NCBI RefSeq assembly: GCF_900086585.1
Contig: NZ_FLKM01000009.1
Coordinates: forward strand, 806,001-870,000
Direction of reading: 5' to 3'
Length of the DNA stretch: 64,000 bases
Source of the DNA: Emergencia timonensis
Lineage (GTDB): Bacteria; Bacillota; Clostridia; Peptostreptococcales; Anaerovoracaceae
The position numbers and the translations under genes are program-made. The notes under the pieces are model-generated. The model did no database searches and was not told the origin of the DNA. It saw nothing but the letters and a program-made list of their open reading frames with translations. Shown one piece after another: positions 25,947 through 33,508 of the stretch (the first letter of the stretch is position 1; the number at the start of each line of letters is the position of its first letter).

Positions 25947-26942
25947 ATGCTGGGAAAATATATTAATAGTAAAAATAAGTACATCTTGCTGTTTCTGCTG
26001 TATCTGGGAATCTTCTGCCTGATTGCCTACCTATACGATATGCCCATAGACGCCTGCCTGTATGCCATGGCGCTGTGCCTCTTCTTTGCCGTCGTCTTCA
26101 TGGCTTACAGTTATTTCCGCTATAAACAGAAGGCGGAGTATCTGATGGATATCAAGGCGCGCATTCAGTACGGACCGGAGCAGATGCCCAAGGCTGCAAA
26201 TGGCATCGAGGAACAGTATCAGGAAATCATCCAGCAGCTTTATAAGAAGACGGCGGAAGCCATCTCCAAAAACGACAGCAGCATGTCCGATATGATCGAC
26301 TACTATACCCTTTGGGCACATCAGATCAAAACGCCCATCGCTGCCATGCGGCTTCTGCTGCAGAGTGAAAATAGCTGCCAGTCCAAGGACGAACTGACCA
26401 TGGAACTGTTCAAAATCGAACAATATGTAGAGATGGTGCTGCAATATCTGCGGCTGGGCAGCGACAGCACGGATTTTGTCATCAGAAAACAGCCTCTGGA
26501 CGATATCGTCAGAGAGGCAGTCAAAAAGTATTCCACCACCTTTATTAAGAAAAAAATCTCTTTGGAATATCGACAGACGGATGCCGTGGTCATCTCCGAC
26601 GAGAAGTGGCTCAGCTTCGTCATCGAACAGATTCTCTCTAACGCTCTCAAATATACTTATTCGGGGAAAATCTCCATCTATTTGGATGAGAATCTGCCCA
26701 ATACTCTGGTCATAGAAGACACCGGAATCGGCATTCAGAGCGAGGATCTGCCGCGAGTCTTTGACAAGGGATACACAGGCTATAATGGACGCAAGGACAA
26801 GAAGTCCACTGGAATCGGCCTCTATCTGTGCCGTCAGGTGATGAACAAGCTGGGACATACCATGTCCATAGAGTCAGAGGTTGGAAAAGGAACAAAGGTA
26901 AAATTAGGATTAAATTATCAAGAGATGAGTGTTTACGAATAA
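25947..26942 (+). CDS. bceS: Intramembrane-sensing histidine kinase (BceS type)
   Basis: 331 residues with only two membrane segments (about 12-30 and 37-55) and practically no extracellular loop, the feature of intramembrane-sensing kinases. The phosphorylation site is WAHQIKTPIAAMRLL, which is characteristic of the BceS group (HQIKTP instead of HELRTP). The ATPase domain shows NALKYT, DTGIGI and STGIGLYLC. Such kinases do not detect antibiotic directly but read the activity of the BceAB transporter encoded just downstream. Confidence 0.92.
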   Translation: MLGKYINSKNKYILLFLLYLGIFCLIAYLYDMPIDACLYAMALCLFFAVVFMAYSYFRYKQKAEYLMDIKARIQYGPEQMPKAANGIEEQYQEIIQQLYKKTAEAISKNDSSMSDMIDYYTLWAHQIKTPIAAMRLLLQSENSCQSKDELTMELFKIEQYVEMVLQYLRLGSDSTDFVIRKQPLDDIVREAVKKYSTTFIKKKISLEYRQTDAVVISDEKWLSFVIEQILSNALKYTYSGKISIYLDENLPNTLVIEDTGIGIQSEDLPRVFDKGYTGYNGRKDKKSTGIGLYLCRQVMNKLGHTMSIESEVGKGTKVKLGLNYQEMSVYE

Positions 26943-26943
26943 G

Positions 26944-26961
26944 TCTTACGAAATTGTAAGA
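26944..26961. promoter_or_regulatory. Candidate BceR operator upstream of bceA
   Basis: TCTTAC-GAAATT-GTAAGA is a perfect 6-6-6 inverted repeat directly after bceS; TTAC-N6-GTAA matches the TNAC-type half sites of Bce-like regulators. A further GTAAG follows at 26977. Confidence 0.6.
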
Positions 26962-26978
26962 TTCCAATAGCAGATTGT

Positions 26979-27011
26979 AAGGGAATGTATAGGATTTACG
27001 TTCCCTTTTTT
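26979..27011 (+). terminator. Hairpin between bceS and bceA
   Basis: AAGGGAA (26979-26985) pairs with TTCCCTT (27001-27007) and leads into TTTTTTG. It should separate the kinase-regulator transcript from the inducible bceAB transcript. Confidence 0.65.
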
Positions 27012-27052
27012 GTTAGAATAAGCACATAAGGTAAAGAAAGGGGTTCAAATAA

Positions 27053-27820
27053 ATGACAATCTTAGATGTAAAGAACTTAAAGAAAATTTATACCACCCGC
27101 TTCGGGGGAAATCAGGTGCAGGCGCTGTCCAACGTCAGCTTTTCGGTAGAAGAGGGCGAATACGTGGCCATCATGGGTGAGTCCGGCTCCGGTAAGACGA
27201 CGCTGCTCAACATTTTGGCCGCGCTGGATAAGCCGACCAGCGGGGAGGTATTCCTCAACGGACAGAACATCGTCCAGATCAGAGAGAAAGAGATCTCAGC
27301 GTTCAGGCGGGACAATCTGGGATTTGTATTCCAGGACTTTAATCTTCTTGACACCTTTTCCATCCAGGACAACATCTTCCTTCCTCTCGTCCTGGCCGGA
27401 AAGCAATACAAGGAGATGGCGAAACGGCTCAAACCGATTGCTGCAAAGCTGGGTATCGGGGACATTTTGAAGAAATATCCTTATGAGGTTTCGGGGGGAC
27501 AGAAACAGAGAGCGGCAGTGGCCAGGGCGCTGATTACAAGTCCGCAGCTGATTCTGGCCGATGAGCCTACAGGGGCGCTGGATTCTAATGCGGCGGACGG
27601 ACTGCTCAGGCTCTTTGGGGAGATTAATGAGGAAGGGCAGACGATTTTGATGGTTACCCACAGCACCAAGGCTGCCAGCCACGCAAAGCGAGTGCTGTTT
27701 ATCAAAGACGGAGAGGTGTTCCATCAGATCTACAAAGCGAACATGTCAGATGAGGAGATGTTCGCCAAGATTTCTGACACGCTGACAGTTTTGCAGACAG
27801 GTGGTGGAAATCGTGGGTAA
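27053..27820 (+). CDS. bceA: ABC transporter ATP-binding protein, BceA type
   Basis: 255 residues. Walker A GESGSGKTT, Q-loop FQDFNLLDTFSIQDNI (a sequence found in nearly all BceA proteins), signature VSGGQKQR, Walker [13 protein letters not shown] and switch MVTHSTKAA. With BceB it forms the peptide-antibiotic resistance module that frees lipid II-cycle targets and signals to BceS. Ribosome site AAGGGG lies ten bases before the ATG. It overlaps the permease start. Confidence 0.94.
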   Translation: MTILDVKNLKKIYTTRFGGNQVQALSNVSFSVEEGEYVAIMGESGSGKTTLLNILAALDKPTSGEVFLNGQNIVQIREKEISAFRRDNLGFVFQDFNLLDTFSIQDNIFLPLVLAGKQYKEMAKRLKPIAAKLGIGDILKKYPYEVSGGQKQRAAVARALITSPQLILADEPTGALDSNAADGLLRLFGEINEEGQTILMVTHSTKAASHAKRVLFIKDGEVFHQIYKANMSDEEMFAKISDTLTVLQTGGGNRG

Positions 27821-29810
27821 ATCATTTTCACTGAAGCTGGCAGTCAATAACATCAAAAATAACCGGAAGTTCTATCTGCCATACTTTTTAGCTTCCATCG
27901 GTATTATCGGCATGTTTTACATTATCGCATTCCTTGCCATCAGCGAGGGGATTGAAGAGATGTCCGCGGCGCTTGCCATGATTATGAGTTTCGGCGTCGT
28001 CGTCATGGGCATCTTCGCCTTCATCTTCCTGTTCTATACCAACAGTTTTCTGCTGAAGAGGCGGAAGAAGGAAATCGGCCTCTACAACATCTTGGGTATG
28101 GAGAAGAAGCACATCGGCAAGATCTTGATTATCGAAAATGTGATTATCTCGCTGTCGTCCATCATTCTCGGCCTGCTGTGCGGCATTCTGTTCAGCAAAC
28201 TGGTCCACCTGTTTCTCAGCTGGGTCTTTGGGGTAGAACCACCTTTTGGAATTGACATTTCTTGGTTGGCCGTGGTCATCACGTTGGCGCTCTTCGGCGT
28301 TTTGTTCGTATTGACCATGATTACTAATCAGATGAGCATTCATCTGGCAAAACCGATTGAACTTCTCTACGGCGGAAACGTTGGTGAAAAAGAACCGAAG
28401 ACCAAATGGCTGCTGGCCATTATCGGCATCATCTGCCTGGGCATCGGCTACTACATTGCCATCACCACAGAGTCTCCGCTTGCAGCCATCATGATGTTTT
28501 TCGTAGCGGTAGTTCTGGTCATCGTAGGAACCTACTGTCTCTTTACGGCGGGCAGTGTGGCAATTTTAAAAGCGCTGAAGAAAAATCGCAAGTTTTATTA
28601 TAAACCTGGAAACTTCACGGCAGTGTCCGGCCTGATTTACAGGATGAAACAGAATGCAGTGGGACTTGCCAACATCTGCATCCTGTCCACCATGGTTCTC
28701 GTCATGGTATCCGGGACGGTCAGCCTCTATGCGGGTATGAATGACGTATTGGACGGACGTTATGCAGGAGACGTCGTCGTTTCCGTGACTCCGCATGATG
28801 GGGAGCGGATCACTGGTGCGGATCGCCAATTGGTAGGAGATACCATGAAAAAGGTGTGCAGGGAAGAGGGGCGCAAGATTGTGAAGTATTACGACAGTGA
28901 GGCGCTGATATTTTCTACCGAGAAGAAGGACGGCGGCTTCAAAGTCGACGGGGGTATTGAAAAGGTCGAGTCTGTGGATCAAGTGGCAAACCTGGCAATT
29001 TTGACGGCTGATGAATATGAAAGAATTTCGGGTGAGAAGATCGCCTTGGAAAAAAATCAGGTGGCAGTATACTCTTACGGCAATGAGCTGGCCGAGGATT
29101 TTTCCATCAACCGTATGAAGTTCCATGTGAAGGAGCGATTAGATAAGTTCGTTATGGAGGATCTGGCGATCTATATGACCGAGGCTTACTACCTGGTGGT
29201 GGCAGACGACCAGATACTGAACCAGATCAACGACATGCAGGCAAAAGCCTACGGCGGCAACGGCAGCCAGATCAATACAGAGTTCGTTTTGGATATGGAC
29301 GGAACGGATGAGGAAAAACTGGCCTGCTATCAAAAAATGCAGGACACGGTATACGACTTGCGGTTCCCATTTGAAATGATGCGCATCGACAGCAAGCAGG
29401 AGGGCAGCAAAGATTTTACGGGACTGGTAGGAGGTTTCCTGTTCCTGGGCATCTTCCTGGGCATCGTGTTCACCTTTGCGGCGGCGTTGATCATTTACTA
29501 TAAGCAGATTTCGGAAGGCTATTACGACAAGGACAAATTCGAGATCATGCAGAAGGTAGGCATGAGCAAGAGCGAGGTAAAGAAGACCATAAGGAAACAG
29601 GTTCTGATGGTGTTCTTCATACCGCTGGTCATGGCCGGCATCCACATTCTGGCGGCGTTCAAGATGATTACGCGCCTGCTGCAGGTATTCATGATGTACA
29701 ACGTATCGCTGTTTGCGATCTGTACCATAGGAACCTTCGTGGTATTTGCCGTCATCTACGCTATCGTCTATGCGGTAACGGCGAGAGAGTACTATAAGAT
29801 TGTAGGATAA
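27813..29810 (+). CDS. bceB: ABC transporter permease, BceB type
   Basis: 665 residues from GTG 27813, which overlaps the bceA stop by 8 bp and follows AGGTGGTGG; a GTG at 27801 is also in frame. Ten membrane segments are arranged as in BceB: FtsX unit 1 (about 15-250), FVYLYAGM-like segment 7, a large extracellular domain of about 200 residues (roughly 310-520, GDVVVSVTPHDGER to FEMMRIDSK) and the last FtsX unit with YYDKDKFEIMQKVGMSKSEVKKTIRKQ. The extracellular domain is what meets the antibiotic-target complex. Confidence 0.93.
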   Translation: MGKSFSLKLAVNNIKNNRKFYLPYFLASIGIIGMFYIIAFLAISEGIEEMSAALAMIMSFGVVVMGIFAFIFLFYTNSFLLKRRKKEIGLYNILGMEKKHIGKILIIENVIISLSSIILGLLCGILFSKLVHLFLSWVFGVEPPFGIDISWLAVVITLALFGVLFVLTMITNQMSIHLAKPIELLYGGNVGEKEPKTKWLLAIIGIICLGIGYYIAITTESPLAAIMMFFVAVVLVIVGTYCLFTAGSVAILKALKKNRKFYYKPGNFTAVSGLIYRMKQNAVGLANICILSTMVLVMVSGTVSLYAGMNDVLDGRYAGDVVVSVTPHDGERITGADRQLVGDTMKKVCREEGRKIVKYYDSEALIFSTEKKDGGFKVDGGIEKVESVDQVANLAILTADEYERISGEKIALEKNQVAVYSYGNELAEDFSINRMKFHVKERLDKFVMEDLAIYMTEAYYLVVADDQILNQINDMQAKAYGGNGSQINTEFVLDMDGTDEEKLACYQKMQDTVYDLRFPFEMMRIDSKQEGSKDFTGLVGGFLFLGIFLGIVFTFAAALIIYYKQISEGYYDKDKFEIMQKVGMSKSEVKKTIRKQVLMVFFIPLVMAGIHILAAFKMITRLLQVFMMYNVSLFAICTIGTFVVFAVIYAIVYAVTAREYYKIVG

Positions 29811-29823
29811 GTCTGAAAAATGG

Positions 29824-30153
29824 GGCTAACAGCTTTTGGGTTTAGCCAATTTACAAAATAGATCATTCTGGCTAAAGAATTTTGAGAAGGGTTTAGCCGT
29901 TTGAGAAAATAAATTGTGGCGGCTAAAAATTCAGGTCATGGATTTAGCCGCCGCTTTTATTTTCTAGATTTTGACTAAAAGCAGTGGCTTATTTTTGGGT
30001 CAATTGCTGAGAAAACAAGGTTTGAATTCGATTTACATTTAGATCCTGTCCGATTTTTGCTGAAATTTTAGTCAAAATCATTGTTAATAGAATTTGGCTA
30101 AACAGGTCTGCGAAAAATTTAGCTTAACAAAGAAATTTTTAAAAATGGCTAAA
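29824..30153. repeat. Field of alternating GGCTAAA / TTTAGCC motifs, gene-free
   Basis: In the 369 bp after bceB, GGCTAA(A) occurs at 29824, 29870, 29921, 30096 and 30147, and TTTAGC(C) at 29841, 29892, 29943 and 30118, in alternating order, so that neighbours pair as four successive hairpins. The third is extended to GGCGGCTAAA/TTTAGCCGCC (29918-29952) with a T-rich tail and may terminate bceAB. Between the third and fourth pair, GATTTTGACTAAAA (29967-29980) has an exact inverted copy at 30066-30079, another 14-bp stem. No open frame is apparent. Confidence 0.75.
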
Positions 30154-30179
30154 ACCCTGACGTCATCGCTCTTTACATT

Positions 30180-30968
30180 TCATAGCAGATAGGTATCGAT
30201 GATCTTGCTGATAAGCTGTGTGTCAATGTTATTTTTTTGATCATCAAAGGTGAAGATTACATCGATAAAGGGCATGTAACCGTTGGAAATATAGGTTTTC
30301 ATCTTACGAAGAAAGTTATTCAGATAGTTGTCGTCAGAAAGCATACCGCAGTGTTCCAATAATCTGTAGCAATTTTCACTGCCGACGGCAATTTTAAAAT
30401 CAGGATAGATTGTTCTGTCTGACAACACGAGCGCTTCTTCGTAATGATAGGGTATGCTTCTGGCGGCCAGTGTATTGGCGATGATTACCTCGGATTTGGA
30501 TCTGACCAGTTCGCCCTTTATGGTTCTGTGTTTTAACTCTTCGGGGTATTTTGAACATTTATCATAAGGATCCTTTTCCCAGGAGGTAAGATCTAAGCTG
30601 CCAGAAAGATCAAAACAACTGGCAGGCAGAGGCTGGTATGCTTTTGTAAAAGCAGCGCTGAGGATATTAGGATCGATCGTTTTATATGATCTAATAAACC
30701 GTTCCATTGCTGCGATATTATCTGTAATCCTTTTCATTGAGACGGATAAAAAATGACGTTTCTGAAGGGCCTGAACCATCTCCGATTTTTCCCTGCCGAG
30801 GAATTTTCGCTTGCCTTCTACTTTTCGGCTATAGTAAATTTGACCGTTGATGGTCTGTGTAGAGAGACATCCCTTTGGCAGGCCTTTCAGTTCAGTCTTG
30901 TAAATGGAGAAAAGCTTGCGCTGAAAATCCAATTCTTTTTCTACATATAGCGCGCTGTTATAAATCAT
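30180..30968 (-). CDS. Predicted PD-(D/E)XK-like nuclease-fold protein
   Basis: 262 residues without an established name that I know. The C-terminal half has RSKSEVIIANTLAARSIPYHYE, then TIYPDFKI and YRLLEHCGM: a helix with Glu, a strand with Asp and a strand with Glu, in the order and spacing of the PD-(D/E)XK nuclease fold, with the E-H-x-G-M ending seen in related clostridial proteins. The N-terminal ~110 residues are basic and helical (GKRKFLGREKSEMVQALQKRH) and could bind nucleic acid. Ribosome site GGAGGT and a good promoter precede it, so it is expressed. Neither a methylase nor a mobile element is adjacent. Confidence 0.65.
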   Translation of the reverse strand: MIYNSALYVEKELDFQRKLFSIYKTELKGLPKGCLSTQTINGQIYYSRKVEGKRKFLGREKSEMVQALQKRHFLSVSMKRITDNIAAMERFIRSYKTIDPNILSAAFTKAYQPLPASCFDLSGSLDLTSWEKDPYDKCSKYPEELKHRTIKGELVRSKSEVIIANTLAARSIPYHYEEALVLSDRTIYPDFKIAVGSENCYRLLEHCGMLSDDNYLNNFLRKMKTYISNGYMPFIDVIFTFDDQKNNIDTQLISKIIDTYLL

Positions 30969-30999
30969 AAAATAGACCTCCGATTATGGCGTTTATATT

Positions 31000-31028
31000 A
31001 TTTTACTTTGAATGGAAAATAAAGTCAA
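31000..31028 (-). promoter_or_regulatory. Promoter of the PD-(D/E)XK-like gene
   Basis: Minus strand TTGACT (31023-31028), 17-bp spacer, TAAAAT (31000-31005). Confidence 0.6.
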
Positions 31029-31049
31029 TAAATATATGTAAAATAATGT

Positions 31050-31077
31050 AAAAAGACCGGACATTTTTTGTCCGGTC
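31050..31077 (-). terminator. Intrinsic terminator of the alpha/beta hydrolase gene
   Basis: GACCGGACA/TGTCCGGTC around a short loop; read on the minus strand it is followed by TTTTT. Confidence 0.88.
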
Positions 31078-31082
31078 AAGAA

Positions 31083-32042
31083 TCAATATTGGCTGATGAA
31101 TTCGTCCATGGTTTTTCGATAGAGCTCCCTGTGATTCAGCCAGACCTGTGCGTGGTCGCTGTCTTTGACGGAGAGAATCTTCTTATCCTTTGAATCGATG
31201 GCTTCGTAGATGTCCCTGCCCATGTAGTATGGCGTCAGCTGGTCCGCTTTGCTGTTGATGACGAGGACAGGTACGTCGGTGTCAGCCACGGCAGCCGGTA
31301 CATCGGCGTCTCCATAGGAGAAACCCAGTTTGAACTTGTTGACCACGCTGCCGCACCAGGTCATGTATTCCGTAGGAAGCGGAATATCCATCTTATCAAT
31401 CTCCGCTGCCACCATGTCTTTCATGCTGCTGACCGGGCAGTCGAGAACGGCGAACTTCACCTTTGCCGCGATTGTCTTATCAGAAATGGCATGACCTGCT
31501 GTCGCGCCGCCAAAGGAGGTTCCCCATAGGCCGATGGCTTTGCCCTTAGTCAGATTAGAGGCGTAGTATACCAGATCTTTGGCGTCGTCACTTTCAAGAT
31601 AACCGAAGGTAGTGTATTTGGCCTCGTTCTCGCCAGAACTCCTCTGGTCGTAGGTGATGACGTTATATCCCTTTTCCAAAAAGTATGCCGCTACCGGATA
31701 GTTGCTGTACCTGTTGCCGCCAAGTCCGTGAATCAAAATGACGGTGTCACGGTCCTTGGTATCCGCGCCTTTGGCATAGATATAGTCTCCGGGAATGTCG
31801 TGATCGCCTTCAGAGGAGGGAACCGAAATGCCTTCTATTTTGTATGTGGATTTGAACTTGTCGTAATCGATGCCGAAGGTTTTCCAGAAACTTTCCTTGA
31901 CCCCGGAGGTCTCCTCGTTGGTCACCAGCTGGGTGGACGAAATAAAGACTTGTTCGCCGATAAACCAGGACATGGAGCCAAAGGCAACGAGAAAAAATGC
32001 CAAGATGATGGCAGGAATGATGATTTTTTTTCTATTTTTCAT
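31083..32042 (-). CDS. Membrane-anchored alpha/beta hydrolase
   Basis: 319 residues from the ATG at 32042 (MKNRKKIIIPAIILAFFLV), seven bases after AGGGG; the frame extends to an ATG at 32069 that has no ribosome site. After the signal anchor comes an alpha/beta hydrolase domain: oxyanion segment LIHGLGGNR, nucleophile elbow GLWGTSFGGA (G-x-S-x-G), acid in INSKADQLTPYY and catalytic His in KDSDHAQVW. It resembles the secreted YqkD/BAAT-like esterases of Firmicutes. Substrate unknown. Divergent from the second thioesterase gene with 88 bp between. Confidence 0.88.
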   Translation of the reverse strand: MKNRKKIIIPAIILAFFLVAFGSMSWFIGEQVFISSTQLVTNEETSGVKESFWKTFGIDYDKFKSTYKIEGISVPSSEGDHDIPGDYIYAKGADTKDRDTVILIHGLGGNRYSNYPVAAYFLEKGYNVITYDQRSSGENEAKYTTFGYLESDDAKDLVYYASNLTKGKAIGLWGTSFGGATAGHAISDKTIAAKVKFAVLDCPVSSMKDMVAAEIDKMDIPLPTEYMTWCGSVVNKFKLGFSYGDADVPAAVADTDVPVLVINSKADQLTPYYMGRDIYEAIDSKDKKILSVKDSDHAQVWLNHRELYRKTMDEFISQY

Positions 32043-32130
32043 TTTCATACCCCTATGATATTTATTCAAATTTTTTTAGATTTATGTTACAATATTATCA
32101 TATGAAACGAAAAAAAGAAAGAAGGGTAAG

Positions 32131-32886
32131 ATGAGATACACAGAAAAGTACAAAGTGACCAGTCACGATGTTGACGTCAATAATAATATGAAGCCGTCTC
32201 TCGTCCTCAGATATATGCAGGAAACGGCAAACCACCAGATGCGGGATCGGAAGCCGTCTTATTACGATTTATTCTTTGCCGGCAAATCTTTTATTATCAC
32301 CAGAATTACCATTGAGATTTACGAGCAAATCCATCAGTATGATGAGATCGAAGTGGCCACCTGGCGCTGCCCGGAAAAGGGGGCAACTTTTATCCGCTGT
32401 TACGAGATCACCTGCAGGGGCCGTATCGCAGCCAGAGGTTACAGCGTCTGGGCGGTGACAAACCAGAAGACAGGGAAATTATGCAAAGCTTCAGAAGTGG
32501 ACATTTCTAATTATGATACGGACGAGCCCTTGACTCTTGCAGTTCCTAATAGGTTCCGTCTGCCGAAGACAATCGATTACGTCAAAGCTGGGGAAAAGAC
32601 GGTGTTCTACAGCGATGTAGATATGAATTTACATATGAACAATACCCATTATCCGGACATGCTGTGGAACTACATACCGGATGTCATCAGCAAAGAGGTG
32701 ACTTCCGTCAATCTTAGATTTATGAGAGAAGCGCCTTTGGGCGGTAAGGTGGAGATCTTTATGGGGAAAATGGACGCGCCTCTGCCAGAGGATCGTGATG
32801 CAGAGGAAACATACTGTTTTGCATCTAGGGTGAATGGGGATACCAATGTAGAAGCACAGATTGGTATGAGAAAACTGAAAAAGTGA
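32131..32886 (+). CDS. Acyl-ACP thioesterase (FatA/FatB family), copy 2
   Basis: 251 residues, double hot-dog fold. MRYTEKYKVTSHDVDVNNNMKPSLVLRYMQETANHQ is the first helix and DVDMNLHMNNTHYPDML (about 155-171) the catalytic D-x-N-x-H-x-NN segment. It differs widely from the copy at 4.4 kb, so the two are likely to have different chain-length preference rather than being a recent duplication. GAAGGGTAAG precedes the ATG. It may tune membrane lipid length or release free fatty acids; no fatty-acid operon adjoins it. Confidence 0.88.
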   Translation: MRYTEKYKVTSHDVDVNNNMKPSLVLRYMQETANHQMRDRKPSYYDLFFAGKSFIITRITIEIYEQIHQYDEIEVATWRCPEKGATFIRCYEITCRGRIAARGYSVWAVTNQKTGKLCKASEVDISNYDTDEPLTLAVPNRFRLPKTIDYVKAGEKTVFYSDVDMNLHMNNTHYPDMLWNYIPDVISKEVTSVNLRFMREAPLGGKVEIFMGKMDAPLPEDRDAEETYCFASRVNGDTNVEAQIGMRKLKK

Positions 32887-32893
32887 TAAAACG

Positions 32894-32924
32894 ACCGGTT
32901 TCTAACAGGAGAAGCCGGTTTTTT
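32894..32924 (+). terminator. Intrinsic terminator after thioesterase 2
   Basis: ACCGGTTTC pairs with GAAGCCGGT (one G-T) and is followed by TTTTT. The rest of the ~270 bp to csoR holds only its promoter. Confidence 0.75.
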
Positions 32925-33139
32925 GATGGAGAATATAAAATTTTTGCCGTATTGTTGTTTTTTTGCTGTTTTGGCAAAAAATAAAAATACCAGTGTTTTC
33001 AAAGGCTACAGAGGGGAAATGTAAGGGAGAAGTTCAGTATTGACAACTGAAAACCTGCAATTTCAATAGTTGCGGACTTTTTTCAAAATCGCGTGTTTTT
33101 GACTGTTTGAGCAAAAAAACTAATTCATAATATTTTAAT

Positions 33140-33168
33140 TTGACAAATGTACACTACGGGGGTATACT
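33140..33168 (+). promoter_or_regulatory. csoR-copA promoter with CsoR-type operator
   Basis: TTGACA (33140-33145), 17-bp spacer, TATACT (33163-33168). The spacer and -10 contain GTACACTACGGGGGTATAC (33149-33167), a G/C-tract pseudo-palindrome of the CsoR kind. Confidence 0.75.
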
Positions 33169-33197
33169 ATTATCATCAAGGAAAAGGAGATGATCAT

Positions 33198-33506
33198 ATG
33201 ACAACGGAAAAATGCTCTGCTTGTGCAGAGAAGACGACCCATAGAGAAGGAAAAGAATATAAGGATTTAATTTCGAGATTAAATAAGATCGAAGGGCAGG
33301 TACGCGGTGTGAAAAAAATGGTCGAAGAAGACAGATACTGCATCGACATCATCAATCAGGTGTCAGCGATCAGCGCCGCCATAAATTCTTTTAATAAACT
33401 CCTGCTTTCTGAGCATATTAAATCGTGTGTAGTGGAAGACATCAAAGCGGGAAATGACCAGATGGTCGACGAGCTTTGCGGCACGCTTCACAAGTTGATG
33501 AGGTAA
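33198..33506 (+). CDS. csoR: Copper-sensing repressor CsoR
   Basis: 102 residues from ATG 33198 (MTTEKCSACAEKT), preceded by AAGGAGATG; the frame is open further upstream but lacks a ribosome site. The all-helical CsoR/RcnR fold is plain: LISRLNKIEGQVRGVKKMVEEDRYCIDIINQVSA, then HIKSC. The Cys of DRYC with the His and Cys of HIKSC is the copper(I) C-H-C triad. In the apo form it represses; Cu(I) releases it. Its operator lies over its own promoter, and copA follows 2 bp after its stop, so both are induced by copper. Confidence 0.94.
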   Translation: MTTEKCSACAEKTTHREGKEYKDLISRLNKIEGQVRGVKKMVEEDRYCIDIINQVSAISAAINSFNKLLLSEHIKSCVVEDIKAGNDQMVDELCGTLHKLMR

Positions 33507-33508
33507 AG

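Noticed and set aside
33476..33508. Earlier start of copA inside csoR
   Set aside because: It would overlap the csoR end and carries no ribosome site; ATG 33509 gives the usual short lead to the GMTCSAC motif.
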